Of a stretch of 64,000 nt of DNA, positions 1-8,443 are shown piece after piece. The notes beneath the pieces were generated by a model that did not search any database, was not told the origin of the DNA, and saw only the letters and a list, made by a program, of their open reading frames with translations. The stretch covers positions 248,001 through 312,000 of the forward strand of contig DASWMJ010000089.1 of NCBI GenBank assembly GCA_036399775.1, in the 5' to 3' direction. Each line of letters begins with the position of its first letter. Position 1 is the first letter of the stretch. The translations under genes and the position numbers were made by a program. Origin of the DNA: JADMIH01 sp036399775 (lineage in GTDB: Bacteria; Chloroflexota; Chloroflexia; QHBQ01; JADMIH01).

Positions 1-2
1 CC

Positions 3-845
3 AGCCCCAACCCGGAGGGCAACTCCTTCAAGGGAATCGCGGCGGAGAGCGGAGGATACCTGTGGGCTGTGGGTAAGCAGGGACCATTTGACCCAGGTCA
101 AACACTGATCGAGCGATACAAGTCAATCTGCCCGGCTACAGCGACCCCTACGCTCACGCCTACCGCCACCAACACGGCCATCCCAACCAACACGGCCATG
201 CCAACGGCTACGACTGTTGCATGTAGTATCACTTTCTCCGATGTACCTGTTACCAATACCTTCTACCAATTCGTGCGCTGCCTGGCTTGCCGTAACATAC
301 TGGGTGGCTACTCGGACAACACATTCCGGCCCAATAACGAAGTGACACGCGGGCAGTTGTCTAAGATAGTGGCTAACTCTGCCAACTTCAACGAGCCGGT
401 CACAGGCCAGACGTTTGAGGATGTCTCGCCCTCCGACACCTTCTACCAGTACATAGAGAGGATGGCTTCCAGGGGCATCATAGGAGGCTACCCATGCGGC
501 GGTGTGTCGGAGCCGTGTGGTTCGGGCAAGCCATACTTCAGGCCCAACGCCAACGCGACAAGGGGGCAAATCTCTAAGATAGTCTCCAACTCCGCGAACT
601 TCACGGACCCACCCGGTAGCCAGAAGTTTGCAGACGTAGCGCCCGGCTCGACCTTCTATGACTGGGTAAACAGGCTGGCTAACAAGGGCATCATGGGAGG
701 CTACAACTGCGGTGGGGCGGGGGAGCCGTGCGGCCCAGGCAATCTACCCTACTTCCGCCCCGGCAACAACGCCACTCGTGGGCAAACTTCCAAGATCGTG
801 GCGGGCGCCTTCTTCCCAACCTGCCAGGCGGAAAGCGCACCCTAA
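3..845 (+). CDS. SLH-domain surface protein, 5' end outside window
   Basis: This reading frame is open from the first bases of the window, so the gene is cut at its 5' end. A GTG at 69 is in frame, but the residues before it (ending GGYLWAVG) read like the end of a WAVG-type beta-propeller, as in the gene at 13698-15116. After a Thr/Pro-rich linker come three S-layer homology repeats, each starting near ITFSDVP, QTFEDVSP or QKFADVAP and each ending in an N-x-x-TRGQ-x-SKIV block. SLH repeats anchor proteins non-covalently to cell-wall polymers, so this is probably an exported, wall-bound protein. The same repeat type recurs in the broken gene at 51994-53556. The SLH part is certain; the role of the N-terminal part cannot be judged from what is visible. 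Confidence 0.85.
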   Translation, partial: SPNPEGNSFKGIAAESGGYLWAVGKQGPFDPGQTLIERYKSICPATATPTLTPTATNTAIPTNTAMPTATTVACSITFSDVPVTNTFYQFVRCLACRNILGGYSDNTFRPNNEVTRGQLSKIVANSANFNEPVTGQTFEDVSPSDTFYQYIERMASRGIIGGYPCGGVSEPCGSGKPYFRPNANATRGQISKIVSNSANFTDPPGSQKFADVAPGSTFYDWVNRLANKGIMGGYNCGGAGEPCGPGNLPYFRPGNNATRGQTSKIVAGAFFPTCQAESAP

Positions 846-873
846 CTCAATGGCTTAGGAAGGGTTCTTAATG

Positions 874-913
874 GATATGTGGGCGGTCGAGAACTGCCCA
901 CATATCTATTTTT
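874..913 (+). terminator. Rho-independent terminator after the SLH gene
   Basis: An 11-bp perfect inverted repeat (GATATGTGGGC at 874-884 and its complement at 896-906) is followed by TATTTTTG. It lies about 30 bp past the SLH stop codon and between convergent genes, so it may serve both. Confidence 0.75.
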
Positions 914-937
914 GATTATAGTTGAATACTTAAGCAC

Positions 938-1441
938 TCAGGGTTTGTCTGCGACGACATCTACGTGGACCACATGCAGAGTGCTTTCGGGGAGCGATTT
1001 GAGAGCATCTCTGAGGAATGACGGATAGAGGGCGATAGAGTGGAGATCGTCAACGGGGAACCACCGGAAAGTCAGCCCCAGTTTGTTCTCGCTCGTATAC
1101 TCGTTGAAATACTCTTCATACCCCATGAAGGACCGGCTCTTATCGTAGAGGGGCGAGCCGGGCGGCAGGGACATCAGGAAATAGAATGCCAGCTCGTGGC
1201 AAGACTTACCCCCATACTCGAAGAAGTTCTCTACCACCCACAGCAGCCGCCCGACCTCTACTTCGACCCCTATCTCCTCCAGCATCTCGCGCTTGAGAGA
1301 CTCGGCGGCAGGCTCCCGAAGCTCGACGCGCCCACCAGGCACAAGCCAGTGCTCGTCAATATCAGCCTTTTGCAGCAGCACGCACCCCTCGTCCACGACG
1401 ATACCGGCCACGCGATGGCCGAAAGCGCGCGTGTCTCTCAA
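938..1441 (-). CDS. Nudix hydrolase
   Basis: Nudix enzymes hydrolyse nucleoside-diphosphate-linked substrates, using metal ions held by the Nudix box. The box is intact here (GX5EX7REUXEEXGU): G37, E43 and REMLEEIGV at 51-59. The 167-aa length is normal for a single-domain member. The start is TTG at 1441, with a purine-rich AGAGAGA upstream; no better start is visible. It lies downstream of the permease OppB copy 1 on the same strand and may be cotranscribed. A degenerate copy of its first codons is found at 6154-6212, upstream of the second permease pair. Substrate unknown. Confidence 0.85.
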   Translation of the reverse strand: MRDTRAFGHRVAGIVVDEGCVLLQKADIDEHWLVPGGRVELREPAAESLKREMLEEIGVEVEVGRLLWVVENFFEYGGKSCHELAFYFLMSLPPGSPLYDKSRSFMGYEEYFNEYTSENKLGLTFRWFPVDDLHSIALYPSFLRDALKSLPESTLHVVHVDVVADKP

Positions 1442-1482
1442 ACGCGATTATCTCTCTTGGGGAAGGTTTTTCCGGCATATAA

Positions 1483-2700
1483 TCAGGATCGTGCTTTCGT
1501 ATTGTAGTTTATGCGCGGGTCGGCTACCATATACAGCACATCCGCAAGCATATTTGAAAACGCGACTATCACGACCAGCATTATCGTCATCACGAGCGCT
1601 ATAGGCTCGTCAGGGGAACGCCCAAGCTCAGGGCACTGAGGGACATTGGCAAGGGCATTCGCATTGGGCACGCAACCGCCTATGGCCTTGAAGAATAGCT
1701 GGCCCAGACCAGGATAGTTGAATACTTCCTCGACTATGATCGCACCTGAGGCCATGCCGGGTAGCAACAAGCCCACCAGTGTGATGAGGGGGATCAGCGC
1801 GTTGCGGAAAGCGTGCTTTAGAACGACGCGGCGCGCAGAAAGGCCCTTTGCCCACGCTGTGCGAATAAAGTCCTGGCGTAACACCTCCAACATAGAGAAG
1901 CGTACATGCCTTGATAGCCAGGCAGTCTGGGCAACGGCCAGCGTCACCGCGGGAAGCACCAGGTGAGTCAGGCGGTTGATCCAGTTATCGCTCTGATCTA
2001 TTTCTCCTACATAGCCCGGCGGCAGATACGGCATAAACTCCCAACCGTAATGCGTATGTAAGATATATGGTACCACAGCGAAGCCCATGACGAACAATAG
2101 TCCCAACATAAAGGGCGGCACTGAGATACCAAGAAACGACAGAAATGTGAACGTATGGTCGAGGCGAGAATTCTGCCTGACAGCCCCCAGGATACCGATT
2201 GGTATAGCCAAAAGGATAGAAGCAATGAGGGCTACACAGACGAGCAGGAGGGTATTACCCCATCTATTAGATAGCAATTCCGTTACGGTAGCGGTCTTAT
2301 CAACATATTTTGACCTGCCGAAATCGCCCGTCAGGATGCCGTTGCCCTGCACACGCAGATCGCCTATTCCTATACCGGACGGCACTTCTCTTTGCGTCCG
2401 GTCCAGGCGGGTAGTTTCGCTCGGATTGAAGAGCCATGCCAGAAAGTTGAGGGGCCAGGGCTTGTCTAGCTCGTAGTTCCTCTTCAGATTATCCATATCC
2501 TGCTCCAAAGCCCGCCTATAATCGGGGTCAATTGGAGGTTCGCCAGGAGCGGGAGGCTGGGTCAGGATGTTCAGCGTAAGCTGGTATCCCTGCTGTGGAC
2601 CTTGCGGCAATACGAATACGAACAGGGTGTACAAGATAAGCGAAGAAAATGCGATGAAAGCCAGGCTCTGGATGGTCCGCCTTATCAGATAAATCGCCAT
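1483..2700 (-). CDS. ABC transporter permease, OppB/DppB type (copy 1)
   Basis: Inner-membrane permease of a peptide/nickel-type ABC importer. It has an N-terminal membrane segment (IYLIRRTIQSLAFIAF), a long extracytoplasmic loop, then a membrane core. The cytoplasmic EAA loop that contacts the ATPase is visible (EVLRQDFIRTAWAKGLSARR). At 405 aa it is longer than typical OppB proteins because of the loop after the first helix. I start it at ATG 2700, where TATGGAG lies about 10 nt upstream and the copy-2 protein begins with the same residues; an upstream in-frame start at 2745 would overlap the preceding gene. No ATPase or solute-binding gene is in the window, so the substrate is unknown. Confidence 0.88.
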   Translation of the reverse strand: MAIYLIRRTIQSLAFIAFSSLILYTLFVFVLPQGPQQGYQLTLNILTQPPAPGEPPIDPDYRRALEQDMDNLKRNYELDKPWPLNFLAWLFNPSETTRLDRTQREVPSGIGIGDLRVQGNGILTGDFGRSKYVDKTATVTELLSNRWGNTLLLVCVALIASILLAIPIGILGAVRQNSRLDHTFTFLSFLGISVPPFMLGLLFVMGFAVVPYILHTHYGWEFMPYLPPGYVGEIDQSDNWINRLTHLVLPAVTLAVAQTAWLSRHVRFSMLEVLRQDFIRTAWAKGLSARRVVLKHAFRNALIPLITLVGLLLPGMASGAIIVEEVFNYPGLGQLFFKAIGGCVPNANALANVPQCPELGRSPDEPIALVMTIMLVVIVAFSNMLADVLYMVADPRINYNTKARS

Positions 2701-2722
2701 TGCAAATGCTCCATATTGGCGC

Positions 2723-3736
2723 TTAGATCTTTCCGTGTGGGTCAAGAGTGTCGCGGAGGGCTTCCCCGATATAGTTGATCGACAGCACCGTCACAAGGAT
2801 CATGAAGGTCGGGAAGAGAAGCATGTAGCCTCGTATATTCTCGAATGGGTTGAGGTTCATCAGGTTAAATATGTATTCCTGCGTACTTACCAGGAGATTG
2901 CCCCAGGTGGGCACAAAGGCCTCGGGGATGCCCTGGCCCATGTACGAGAGCACGGCCTCCCAGATAATAAAGTCGCCTATGGCAAAAGTGCCCGCGACCA
3001 GTATGGGAGCAATGGAGTTGGGTATCAGGTGTTTGAAGATGATGCGGCGGTGCCCGGCACCTAAAGCAATCGAGGCTTCTACGAAGCTAAGCTCCCGTAA
3101 GGAGAGTATTGAGCCTCTGACCAACCGGGCTATTCCCATCCAACCAAATATGACAAAGACCACGATTGTGTTTAGTATGATGAGGGAGGTATCGTCCGGG
3201 CGACGGACATTGCTGGTGGCTGTGCCCTCAAGCACCATACTAGCGGCTATAAGAGGTGACCTCAAGTACCGATTCATCAATACGAACATAGGGAGGAGCG
3301 GCAAGGCAAGCATGAAATCGGTGACGCGCATAAGTATCGTATCAATCCAGCCGCCATAGAAGCCCGCGATGCTTCCGACTATGGTACCTACCAGCATGAT
3401 TATAGAGGCACCGCACAGGGCAACCAACAGCGACGTGCGCCCACCATAGAAGAGACGCGTGAGTATATCCCTCCCCATATAATCGGTTCCCAACCAGTGG
3501 ACCTGTCCATTATCGTTGGTGGCACCCACCGGCGCTAGCCAGGGGGAGCCGATAGAGCCAATATGATATTGGAAGGGAGAGAAGATGGGTATGAAGATAA
3601 CGCCCAATGTAATGAGCGTCAAGACCATGAGAGCGATTACCCCACGCCGGTGCCTGCGGAAGCGGTGCCAGATTATGGCCTGTTGGGACGCAGCCATAGA
3701 AGTAGGTCGCTTTTCCACATGGATCGTAGCGGACAT
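2723..3736 (-). CDS. ABC transporter permease, OppC/DppC type (copy 1)
   Basis: Second permease subunit of the same importer, 337 aa. The N-terminus is cytoplasmic and basic (WHRFRRHRRG), followed by about six hydrophobic segments. The EAA loop reads FVEASIALGAGHRRIIFKHL. The gene precedes OppB copy 1 by 22 bp on the minus strand, so the two are almost certainly cotranscribed. Its first 35 residues are nearly identical to OppC copy 2 at 5019-6035, while the middle periplasmic loop differs (inserts around residues 170-185). That pattern suggests a tandem duplication followed by divergence, perhaps in substrate choice. Confidence 0.88.
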   Translation of the reverse strand: MSATIHVEKRPTSMAASQQAIIWHRFRRHRRGVIALMVLTLITLGVIFIPIFSPFQYHIGSIGSPWLAPVGATNDNGQVHWLGTDYMGRDILTRLFYGGRTSLLVALCGASIIMLVGTIVGSIAGFYGGWIDTILMRVTDFMLALPLLPMFVLMNRYLRSPLIAASMVLEGTATSNVRRPDDTSLIILNTIVVFVIFGWMGIARLVRGSILSLRELSFVEASIALGAGHRRIIFKHLIPNSIAPILVAGTFAIGDFIIWEAVLSYMGQGIPEAFVPTWGNLLVSTQEYIFNLMNLNPFENIRGYMLLFPTFMILVTVLSINYIGEALRDTLDPHGKI

Positions 3737-3777
3737 GGGTTACCTCCTGGCGATGCGTGAGGCGAAGTTTGTTCCAA

Positions 3778-4995
3778 TCAGGATCGAGCCTTCGTGTTGT
3801 AGTTTATACGGGGGTCGGCTGCCATGTATAGCACATCTGACAGCACATTGGAGAATGCGACTATCACGACCATTATTATCGTCATCATGAGCGCCACAGG
3901 CGCATCTGGGGGACGCCCCAGAGGAGGACACGGAGGGACGAGGGCGTTCGTACTGGGTACACAGCCACCTATGGCCGTAAAGAATAGCTGGCCCAGGCCA
4001 GGGTAGGCGAACACTTGCTCAACTACGATTGTGCCCGACGCCAGGCCTGGTAGCGATAGACCGACCAATGTGATAAGCGGAATGAGCGCGTTGCGGAACC
4101 CGTGCTTGAATACGACGCGATATGTGGAGAGACCCTTTGCCCAGGCTGTGCGGATGTAGTCCTGGCGCAATACCTCTAACATAGAAAATCGCACATGCCG
4201 CGATAGCCAGGCAGTCTGGGCAACCGTCAGCGTCAACGCGGGAAGTACCAGATGGGTCAGGCGGTTGATCCAGTTTTCGCTCTGGTCTATCGCACCTACA
4301 TAGCCCGGCGGCAAATAAGGCAGAAAGTCCCAGCCGTTCTGCGCGCGCAGAATGTATGGAACCACCGCGAAGCCCATGACGAACAATAGTCCCAGCATGA
4401 AGGGCGGCACCGAGAGGCCGAGAAACGACATAAATGTGAGGGCATGGTCAATCCGAGAGTTCTGCCGCACAGCTCCGAGGATGCCGATCGGGATAGCCAG
4501 CAATATCGAGGCAACAAGAGCTGTACCTACGAGCAGAACGGTATTGCCCCATCTGGAAGACATCGCGTCCGTCACATTAGCGCCCCTATCAACGGATTCC
4601 GCCCTGCCGAAGTCTCCGGTCAGGAGGCCGTTGCCTTGAATGTGCAATGCGCCGATAGTAAGGTTTATACCCGATGGGACTTCCCCTTGCTGCGGGTCCA
4701 AGCGAGTAGTTTCATTTGGGTTGAAAAGCCACGCCAGGAAGTTGAGGGGCCAGGGTTTATCCAGCTCGAAGTTCCGCTCAAGCATATAAGCTCGTTCCTG
4801 AAGGCGCTCTAGGAAATCCGCGTCGAGCGTAGGCTCGCCGGGAGCAGGAGGCTGCGCCAGGGTGCGCGTCACTTGCTGGTACGTCTGATTTGGGCCGCCC
4901 GGCAAGACAAATACGAACAGGGTGTATAAGAGTAGGATCGCTACCACAATGAAAGCGAGGCTCTGGATTGTGCGCCTTATCAGGTAAATTGCCAT
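3778..4995 (-). CDS. ABC transporter permease, OppB/DppB type (copy 2)
   Basis: Paralogue of the permease at 1483-2700, with the same length, N-terminus (MAIYLIRRTIQSLAFI) and C-terminus (RINYNTKARS). The EAA loop is EVLRQDYIRTAWAKGL. The start is ATG 4995, with ATGGAG about 10 nt upstream, matching copy 1; the upstream in-frame ATG at 5004 is less likely. The loop after the first helix differs most between copies, which fits a periplasmic region that meets the binding protein. It follows OppC copy 2 by 23 bp and is followed by OppC copy 1 after 41 bp, so all four permease genes may form one transcript. Confidence 0.88.
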   Translation of the reverse strand: MAIYLIRRTIQSLAFIVVAILLLYTLFVFVLPGGPNQTYQQVTRTLAQPPAPGEPTLDADFLERLQERAYMLERNFELDKPWPLNFLAWLFNPNETTRLDPQQGEVPSGINLTIGALHIQGNGLLTGDFGRAESVDRGANVTDAMSSRWGNTVLLVGTALVASILLAIPIGILGAVRQNSRIDHALTFMSFLGLSVPPFMLGLLFVMGFAVVPYILRAQNGWDFLPYLPPGYVGAIDQSENWINRLTHLVLPALTLTVAQTAWLSRHVRFSMLEVLRQDYIRTAWAKGLSTYRVVFKHGFRNALIPLITLVGLSLPGLASGTIVVEQVFAYPGLGQLFFTAIGGCVPSTNALVPPCPPLGRPPDAPVALMMTIIMVVIVAFSNVLSDVLYMAADPRINYNTKARS

Positions 4996-5018
4996 TGCAT
5001 ACACTCCATGTTTGCCCG

Positions 5019-6035
5019 CTATACCCTTCCGTGTGGGTCAAATGCGTCGCGGAGGGCTTCTCCAATGTAGTTGAGCGCGAGTACCGTCACCAGGATCATG
5101 AAGGTTGGGAAGAGAAGCATGTATCCGGCTATATCCTCGAATGGGTTAAGGGTTCCCAGGTGCCATATATAATCCTGCGAGATCGCCAACAGATTGCCCC
5201 ACGTCGGTATAAACGCTTCAGCGATACCCTGGCCCATGTATGAGAGCACGGCCTCCCAGATAATAAAGTCGCCCAGGGCAAAGGTGGCCGCGACGAGTAT
5301 AGGAGCAATCGAGTTAGGTATCAGGTGTTTAAAGATCAGCCGGCGGTGTCCGGCACCCAGGGCGACGGAGGCTTCCACGAAAGTGCTCTCGCGCAAGGAG
5401 AGTATCGAGCCTCTGACCAATCGCGCTATTCCCATCCAGCCGAATATCACAAAGACCAGCACCATACTTGCTACTATAGTAAAAGTTTCGTCCTCAGGGG
5501 GCCGGTTGCCGGTGAGTGGGGTGCCACGAGGCGCTATAGTCAATGGGATCAAGGAAGTTCTCAAGAACCGTATCACCAATACGAACATGGGGAGGAGCGG
5601 TAGAGCGAGCATGAAATCGGTGACGCGCATGAGTATCGTGTCAATCCACCCACCATAGAAGCCCGCTATACTTCCTACTACAGTCCCTATCAGCACAACA
5701 ATAGCGGCAGCGCAGAAAGCGACCAGCAGGGATATGCGCCCGCCAAAGAACAGACGAGTGAACAGGTCTCTACCCAAAAAGTCGGTACCCAGCCAGTGGA
5801 CCTGCCCATATTCGTTGCTGGCACCCGGCGGCGCTAGCCACAAGGAGCCGTCCGCGATGGTGTAGTACTGGAAGGGGGAGAAGATTGGCACGAAGATAAC
5901 GCCCAACGTAATGAGCGCCAGCACCAGGAGAGCAATTACCCCACGCCGGTGCCTGCGGAAGCGGTGCCAAATTATGGCCTGTTGGGACGCAGCCATAGAA
6001 GTAGGTCGCTTTTCCACATGGATCGTAGCGGACAT
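5019..6035 (-). CDS. ABC transporter permease, OppC/DppC type (copy 2)
   Basis: Paralogue of 2723-3736, 338 aa, with an EAA loop FVEASVALGAGHRRLIFKHL and about six membrane segments. The leader DNA is also duplicated: the same GTTACCTCCTGGCGATGCGTGA stretch (read on the plus strand, about 22 bp) lies just upstream of both copies and carries the ribosome-binding site. Upstream lies a patch of CGTGAAA repeats (6054-6076) and then the remnant of a Nudix gene. It is the promoter-proximal gene of the four-gene permease run. Confidence 0.88.
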   Translation of the reverse strand: MSATIHVEKRPTSMAASQQAIIWHRFRRHRRGVIALLVLALITLGVIFVPIFSPFQYYTIADGSLWLAPPGASNEYGQVHWLGTDFLGRDLFTRLFFGGRISLLVAFCAAAIVVLIGTVVGSIAGFYGGWIDTILMRVTDFMLALPLLPMFVLVIRFLRTSLIPLTIAPRGTPLTGNRPPEDETFTIVASMVLVFVIFGWMGIARLVRGSILSLRESTFVEASVALGAGHRRLIFKHLIPNSIAPILVAATFALGDFIIWEAVLSYMGQGIAEAFIPTWGNLLAISQDYIWHLGTLNPFEDIAGYMLLFPTFMILVTVLALNYIGEALRDAFDPHGRV

Positions 6036-6053
6036 GCGTTACCTCCTGGCGAT

Positions 6054-6130
6054 GCGTGAAACGTGAAACGTGAAGGCTCTAAATGGCTTCTACTCTGTCA
6101 ATAACTGTCTTTGTGTCCTTGTGGTTCAGT
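6054..6130. repeat. Periodic intergenic repeats (CGTGAAA and TTTGTGTCCTTGTGGT types)
   Basis: Positions 6054-6076 hold three tandem CGTGAAAC-like units, and 6104-6128 hold a TCTTTGTGTCCTTGTGGTT string. Related strings occur at 10258-10382, 25240-25300 and 28984-29012. No gene function is visible. Confidence 0.6.
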
Positions 6131-6153
6131 AAGCATGTTTCACGCATCACGTA

Positions 6154-6212
6154 GCCCGCAGCCACGACGACACCCGCCACGCGATGGCCGAAAGCGCGCT
6201 CGTCCCTCTCAA
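6154..6212 (-). pseudogene. Remnant of the 5' end of a second Nudix gene
   Basis: Read on the minus strand, this stretch encodes RDERAFGHRVAGVVVAAG, matching the first 18 or so residues of the intact Nudix protein (RDTRAFGHRVAGIVVDEG). The similarity continues upstream into the 5' non-coding region and the 3' end of the neighbouring GNAT gene. It ends abruptly in a repeat-type spacer. I read it as a leftover of the duplication that doubled the permease pair. Confidence 0.75.
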
Positions 6213-6254
6213 AAGTAATTATTCTCTCCTGGAGAAGTTCGTTCCAGCATAATA

Positions 6255-7067
6255 TCAGGGCCGCGCGTTTATGTTGTGGTTTGTATCAGGCAAGCTGAGA
6301 GTGCATTCTTCATACGTGGCGATGCGTTTGAATCCGAGCCGCTCGTAAGCGCGTATTGCGTACGTATTCTCAGCTTTCACATTCAGACCAACGTGGTCTG
6401 CCTTTTGCAACAGAGACTTGCACAGCTTCGCGCAAATGGTCGTTGCGATACCGCGCCCTCTGTAATCCGGATGGGTGGCGACATTGCCTAATGCTGCCAC
6501 TCTGTACTTCTCAGAATAAACGTGAACACCGGCTACCCCTACAAGTCCTGCACCGCGCCGCATGCCGTAATACTGGCCCGTTTCTAACATTCGTCGATCA
6601 AACCAGTTGCCCGGATAGCTTATGCTGTAGAGTCTTTCCAGGTCCGGCAGATCTGCTGTTGTCAGGGAAACGACCTCCGAGGTGTCTATTGTTTGGAGTT
6701 GGGAAGGCTCAGTGAGCGCCATCTTGTGAAAGATGCCATGCCGGTTTACTTGGTACTCATCTTCGAGAGCGTTTGCCAACCCTTCACTCAAGTGCGCATA
6801 AAACCTCCTGGGCAGCAGGTGAGATGCGGCACCGAGGAGGTCGCTCATCTCTTCAGGTTCTTCAGTGAGGGCTTGCAAACTGGGGAGCTTAAGTGGAACG
6901 TACATCAAAAGTATCTGTTTGATTTCCTTGCCATCTTTGAGAGCGTACCAGACTGTGCCGGGCCAAAAGAAATCGTCCAGATCGCCCAGGCTATAGATAT
7001 GTAAGAATGGATTACGGCGAACAAAGCCCTCAATTTCGACTTTGTCATGTAAGGCGACCAATTTCAT
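6255..7067 (-). CDS. GNAT-family N-acetyltransferase
   Basis: Acetyl-CoA-dependent N-acetyltransferase, 270 aa. The C-terminal half has the GNAT acetyl-CoA-binding motif A (NVATHPDYRGRGIATTICAK) and a motif B-like tail (NTYAIRAYERLGFKRI). The first half (residues 1-130) is a diverged additional domain, as in two-domain GNATs. The substrate cannot be told. The last ten codons and the DNA after the stop resemble the end of the OppB gene plus the Nudix leader (about 21 of 30 bases match), suggesting that its 3' end was replaced at a duplication junction. It overlaps nothing and ends 42 bp before the Nudix remnant. Confidence 0.82.
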   Translation of the reverse strand: MKLVALHDKVEIEGFVRRNPFLHIYSLGDLDDFFWPGTVWYALKDGKEIKQILLMYVPLKLPSLQALTEEPEEMSDLLGAASHLLPRRFYAHLSEGLANALEDEYQVNRHGIFHKMALTEPSQLQTIDTSEVVSLTTADLPDLERLYSISYPGNWFDRRMLETGQYYGMRRGAGLVGVAGVHVYSEKYRVAALGNVATHPDYRGRGIATTICAKLCKSLLQKADHVGLNVKAENTYAIRAYERLGFKRIATYEECTLSLPDTNHNINARP

Positions 7068-7076
7068 TTCACGCCC

Positions 7077-8213
7077 CTACTTCATTATGTGCCCCGCGAT
7101 GACCATCCTCTGCACCTGGTTCGTGCCCTCGTATATCTGGGTGACTTTGGCGTCGCGCATGAAGCGCTCTACGGGGCTGGCTTTTGTGACGCCAAAGCCG
7201 CCGAGGATTTGCACGGCGTCGGTGGTGACCTTCATGGCCGTGTCGGTGGCGAGCAGCTTCGCCATGGCAGCTTCTTTAGCGTAGGGCTTGCCTTCGTCGT
7301 ATGCCAGCGCGGCGCGATAGGTGAGGAAGCGGGCGGCCTCTACACCTACGTGCATGTCGGCCAGCATGAAGCTGACCGCCTGGTTCTGCCCAATGGCCTG
7401 GCCGAACTGCACGCGGGCCTTAGCATGATTGAGGGAGTAATCGTATGCGCCCTGGGCCAGCCCGACGCCCTGCGCCGCTATCTCTATGCGCCCTACGTCG
7501 AGGGCGGAGAGGGCGATACGCAGGCCGTGACCTTCCTGCCCAAGCAGGTTCTCAACAGGCACGCGGCAGTCTTCCAGGTAGACTTCGCGCTGCACCGACG
7601 TGCGGACGCCCATCTTCTGGATGGGGTTGCCGAAAGAGAGGCCGGGCGTTTCCCTGGGGAGGATGAACGCGCTCACGCCCCTCCCGCCCGCTTCCGGCTC
7701 GGTGGAAACGAAGATGATGTAGGTATCTGCTGCCCCGGAGTTGGTGGCGAAGGTCTTTTTGCCGTTTAGCACGTAGCTGTCGCCGTCGCGCACGGCACGC
7801 GATTTCATGGAGGCCGGGTCGGACCCCGCGCCAGGCTCGGTGATGCTGAAGCAGGCGAGCGTTTCGCCCTTGCACATGGGGACGAGCCATCGCTGCTTCT
7901 GCTCTTCGGTGCCATGCTGCAAGATGCAGGTCATGGGCGCGACGTGGGAGGCTAGCACCAGCACCTGCGCCGACTCCACCCGCCCTATCTCTTCCAGGGC
8001 GATGATATAGTCGAGCAGGCTGCCGCCACCGCCGCAATACTCTCTTGAGAAGGGCAGGCCCGCCAGCCCCGCCTCAACACACTTGTCGAACACCCACCTG
8101 TCGAACGTGCCTGCATCGTCGCGCTCGGCCACAGTAGGCGCAAGCTCACGCTCGGCGAAGTTTCTTATCCGGGTACGTAGCTCTATCTGTTGTGGCGAAA
8201 GATTGAAATCCAT
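7077..8213 (-). CDS. Acyl-CoA dehydrogenase
   Basis: FAD-dependent flavoprotein that introduces the alpha-beta double bond in acyl-CoA thioesters and passes electrons to ETF. Full length at 378 aa. Both family signatures are present: the FAD/substrate signature FSITEPGAGSDPAS and the C-terminal ILGGFGVTKASPVERFMRDAKV. The catalytic base is probably E362 in IYEGTNQVQ, the position used by short- and medium-chain members. It ends 9 bp upstream of the GNAT start, so the two may be cotranscribed. Chain-length preference cannot be read from sequence alone. Confidence 0.92.
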   Translation of the reverse strand: MDFNLSPQQIELRTRIRNFAERELAPTVAERDDAGTFDRWVFDKCVEAGLAGLPFSREYCGGGGSLLDYIIALEEIGRVESAQVLVLASHVAPMTCILQHGTEEQKQRWLVPMCKGETLACFSITEPGAGSDPASMKSRAVRDGDSYVLNGKKTFATNSGAADTYIIFVSTEPEAGGRGVSAFILPRETPGLSFGNPIQKMGVRTSVQREVYLEDCRVPVENLLGQEGHGLRIALSALDVGRIEIAAQGVGLAQGAYDYSLNHAKARVQFGQAIGQNQAVSFMLADMHVGVEAARFLTYRAALAYDEGKPYAKEAAMAKLLATDTAMKVTTDAVQILGGFGVTKASPVERFMRDAKVTQIYEGTNQVQRMVIAGHIMK

Positions 8214-8284
8214 ATGCCCTCTCGTGTATGTAAACTTTATCTGATTATAACCGTTTCTCTCTTGACCATTCCATGTAAGGTACT

Positions 8285-8395
8285 ACGAAACCGCCAAGAC
8301 GCCAAGACTATAAAGGAAAAGGATATAGCTAGAACCGCGTTACCTTAATAATTCTTGGCGTTATCTTGGCGCACTTGGTGTCTTGGCGGTTTCGT
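8285..8395. repeat. Inverted repeat between acyl-CoA dehydrogenase and parA
   Basis: ACGAAACCGCCAAGAC at 8285-8300 is matched perfectly by its complement at 8380-8395, 79 bp apart. The arms belong to the same periodic family as TTTGCGTCTTTGCGGT near 17600. It sits between divergently transcribed genes. Confidence 0.7.
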
Positions 8396-8443
8396 TACTC
8401 GCTTCGATTTAGATGTGTTTGTGGTGACCCCTGACCACCAATT

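Noticed and set aside
6054..6145. CGTGAAAC/GTTTCACG strings as parS sites for ParB
   Set aside because: They resemble parS half-sites, but no full TGTTTCACGTGAAACA-type palindrome is present, and the strings belong to a general spacer-repeat family.
7089..7769. 226-codon frame on the plus strand
   Set aside because: Antisense shadow of the acyl-CoA dehydrogenase gene, caused by its GC-rich codons.
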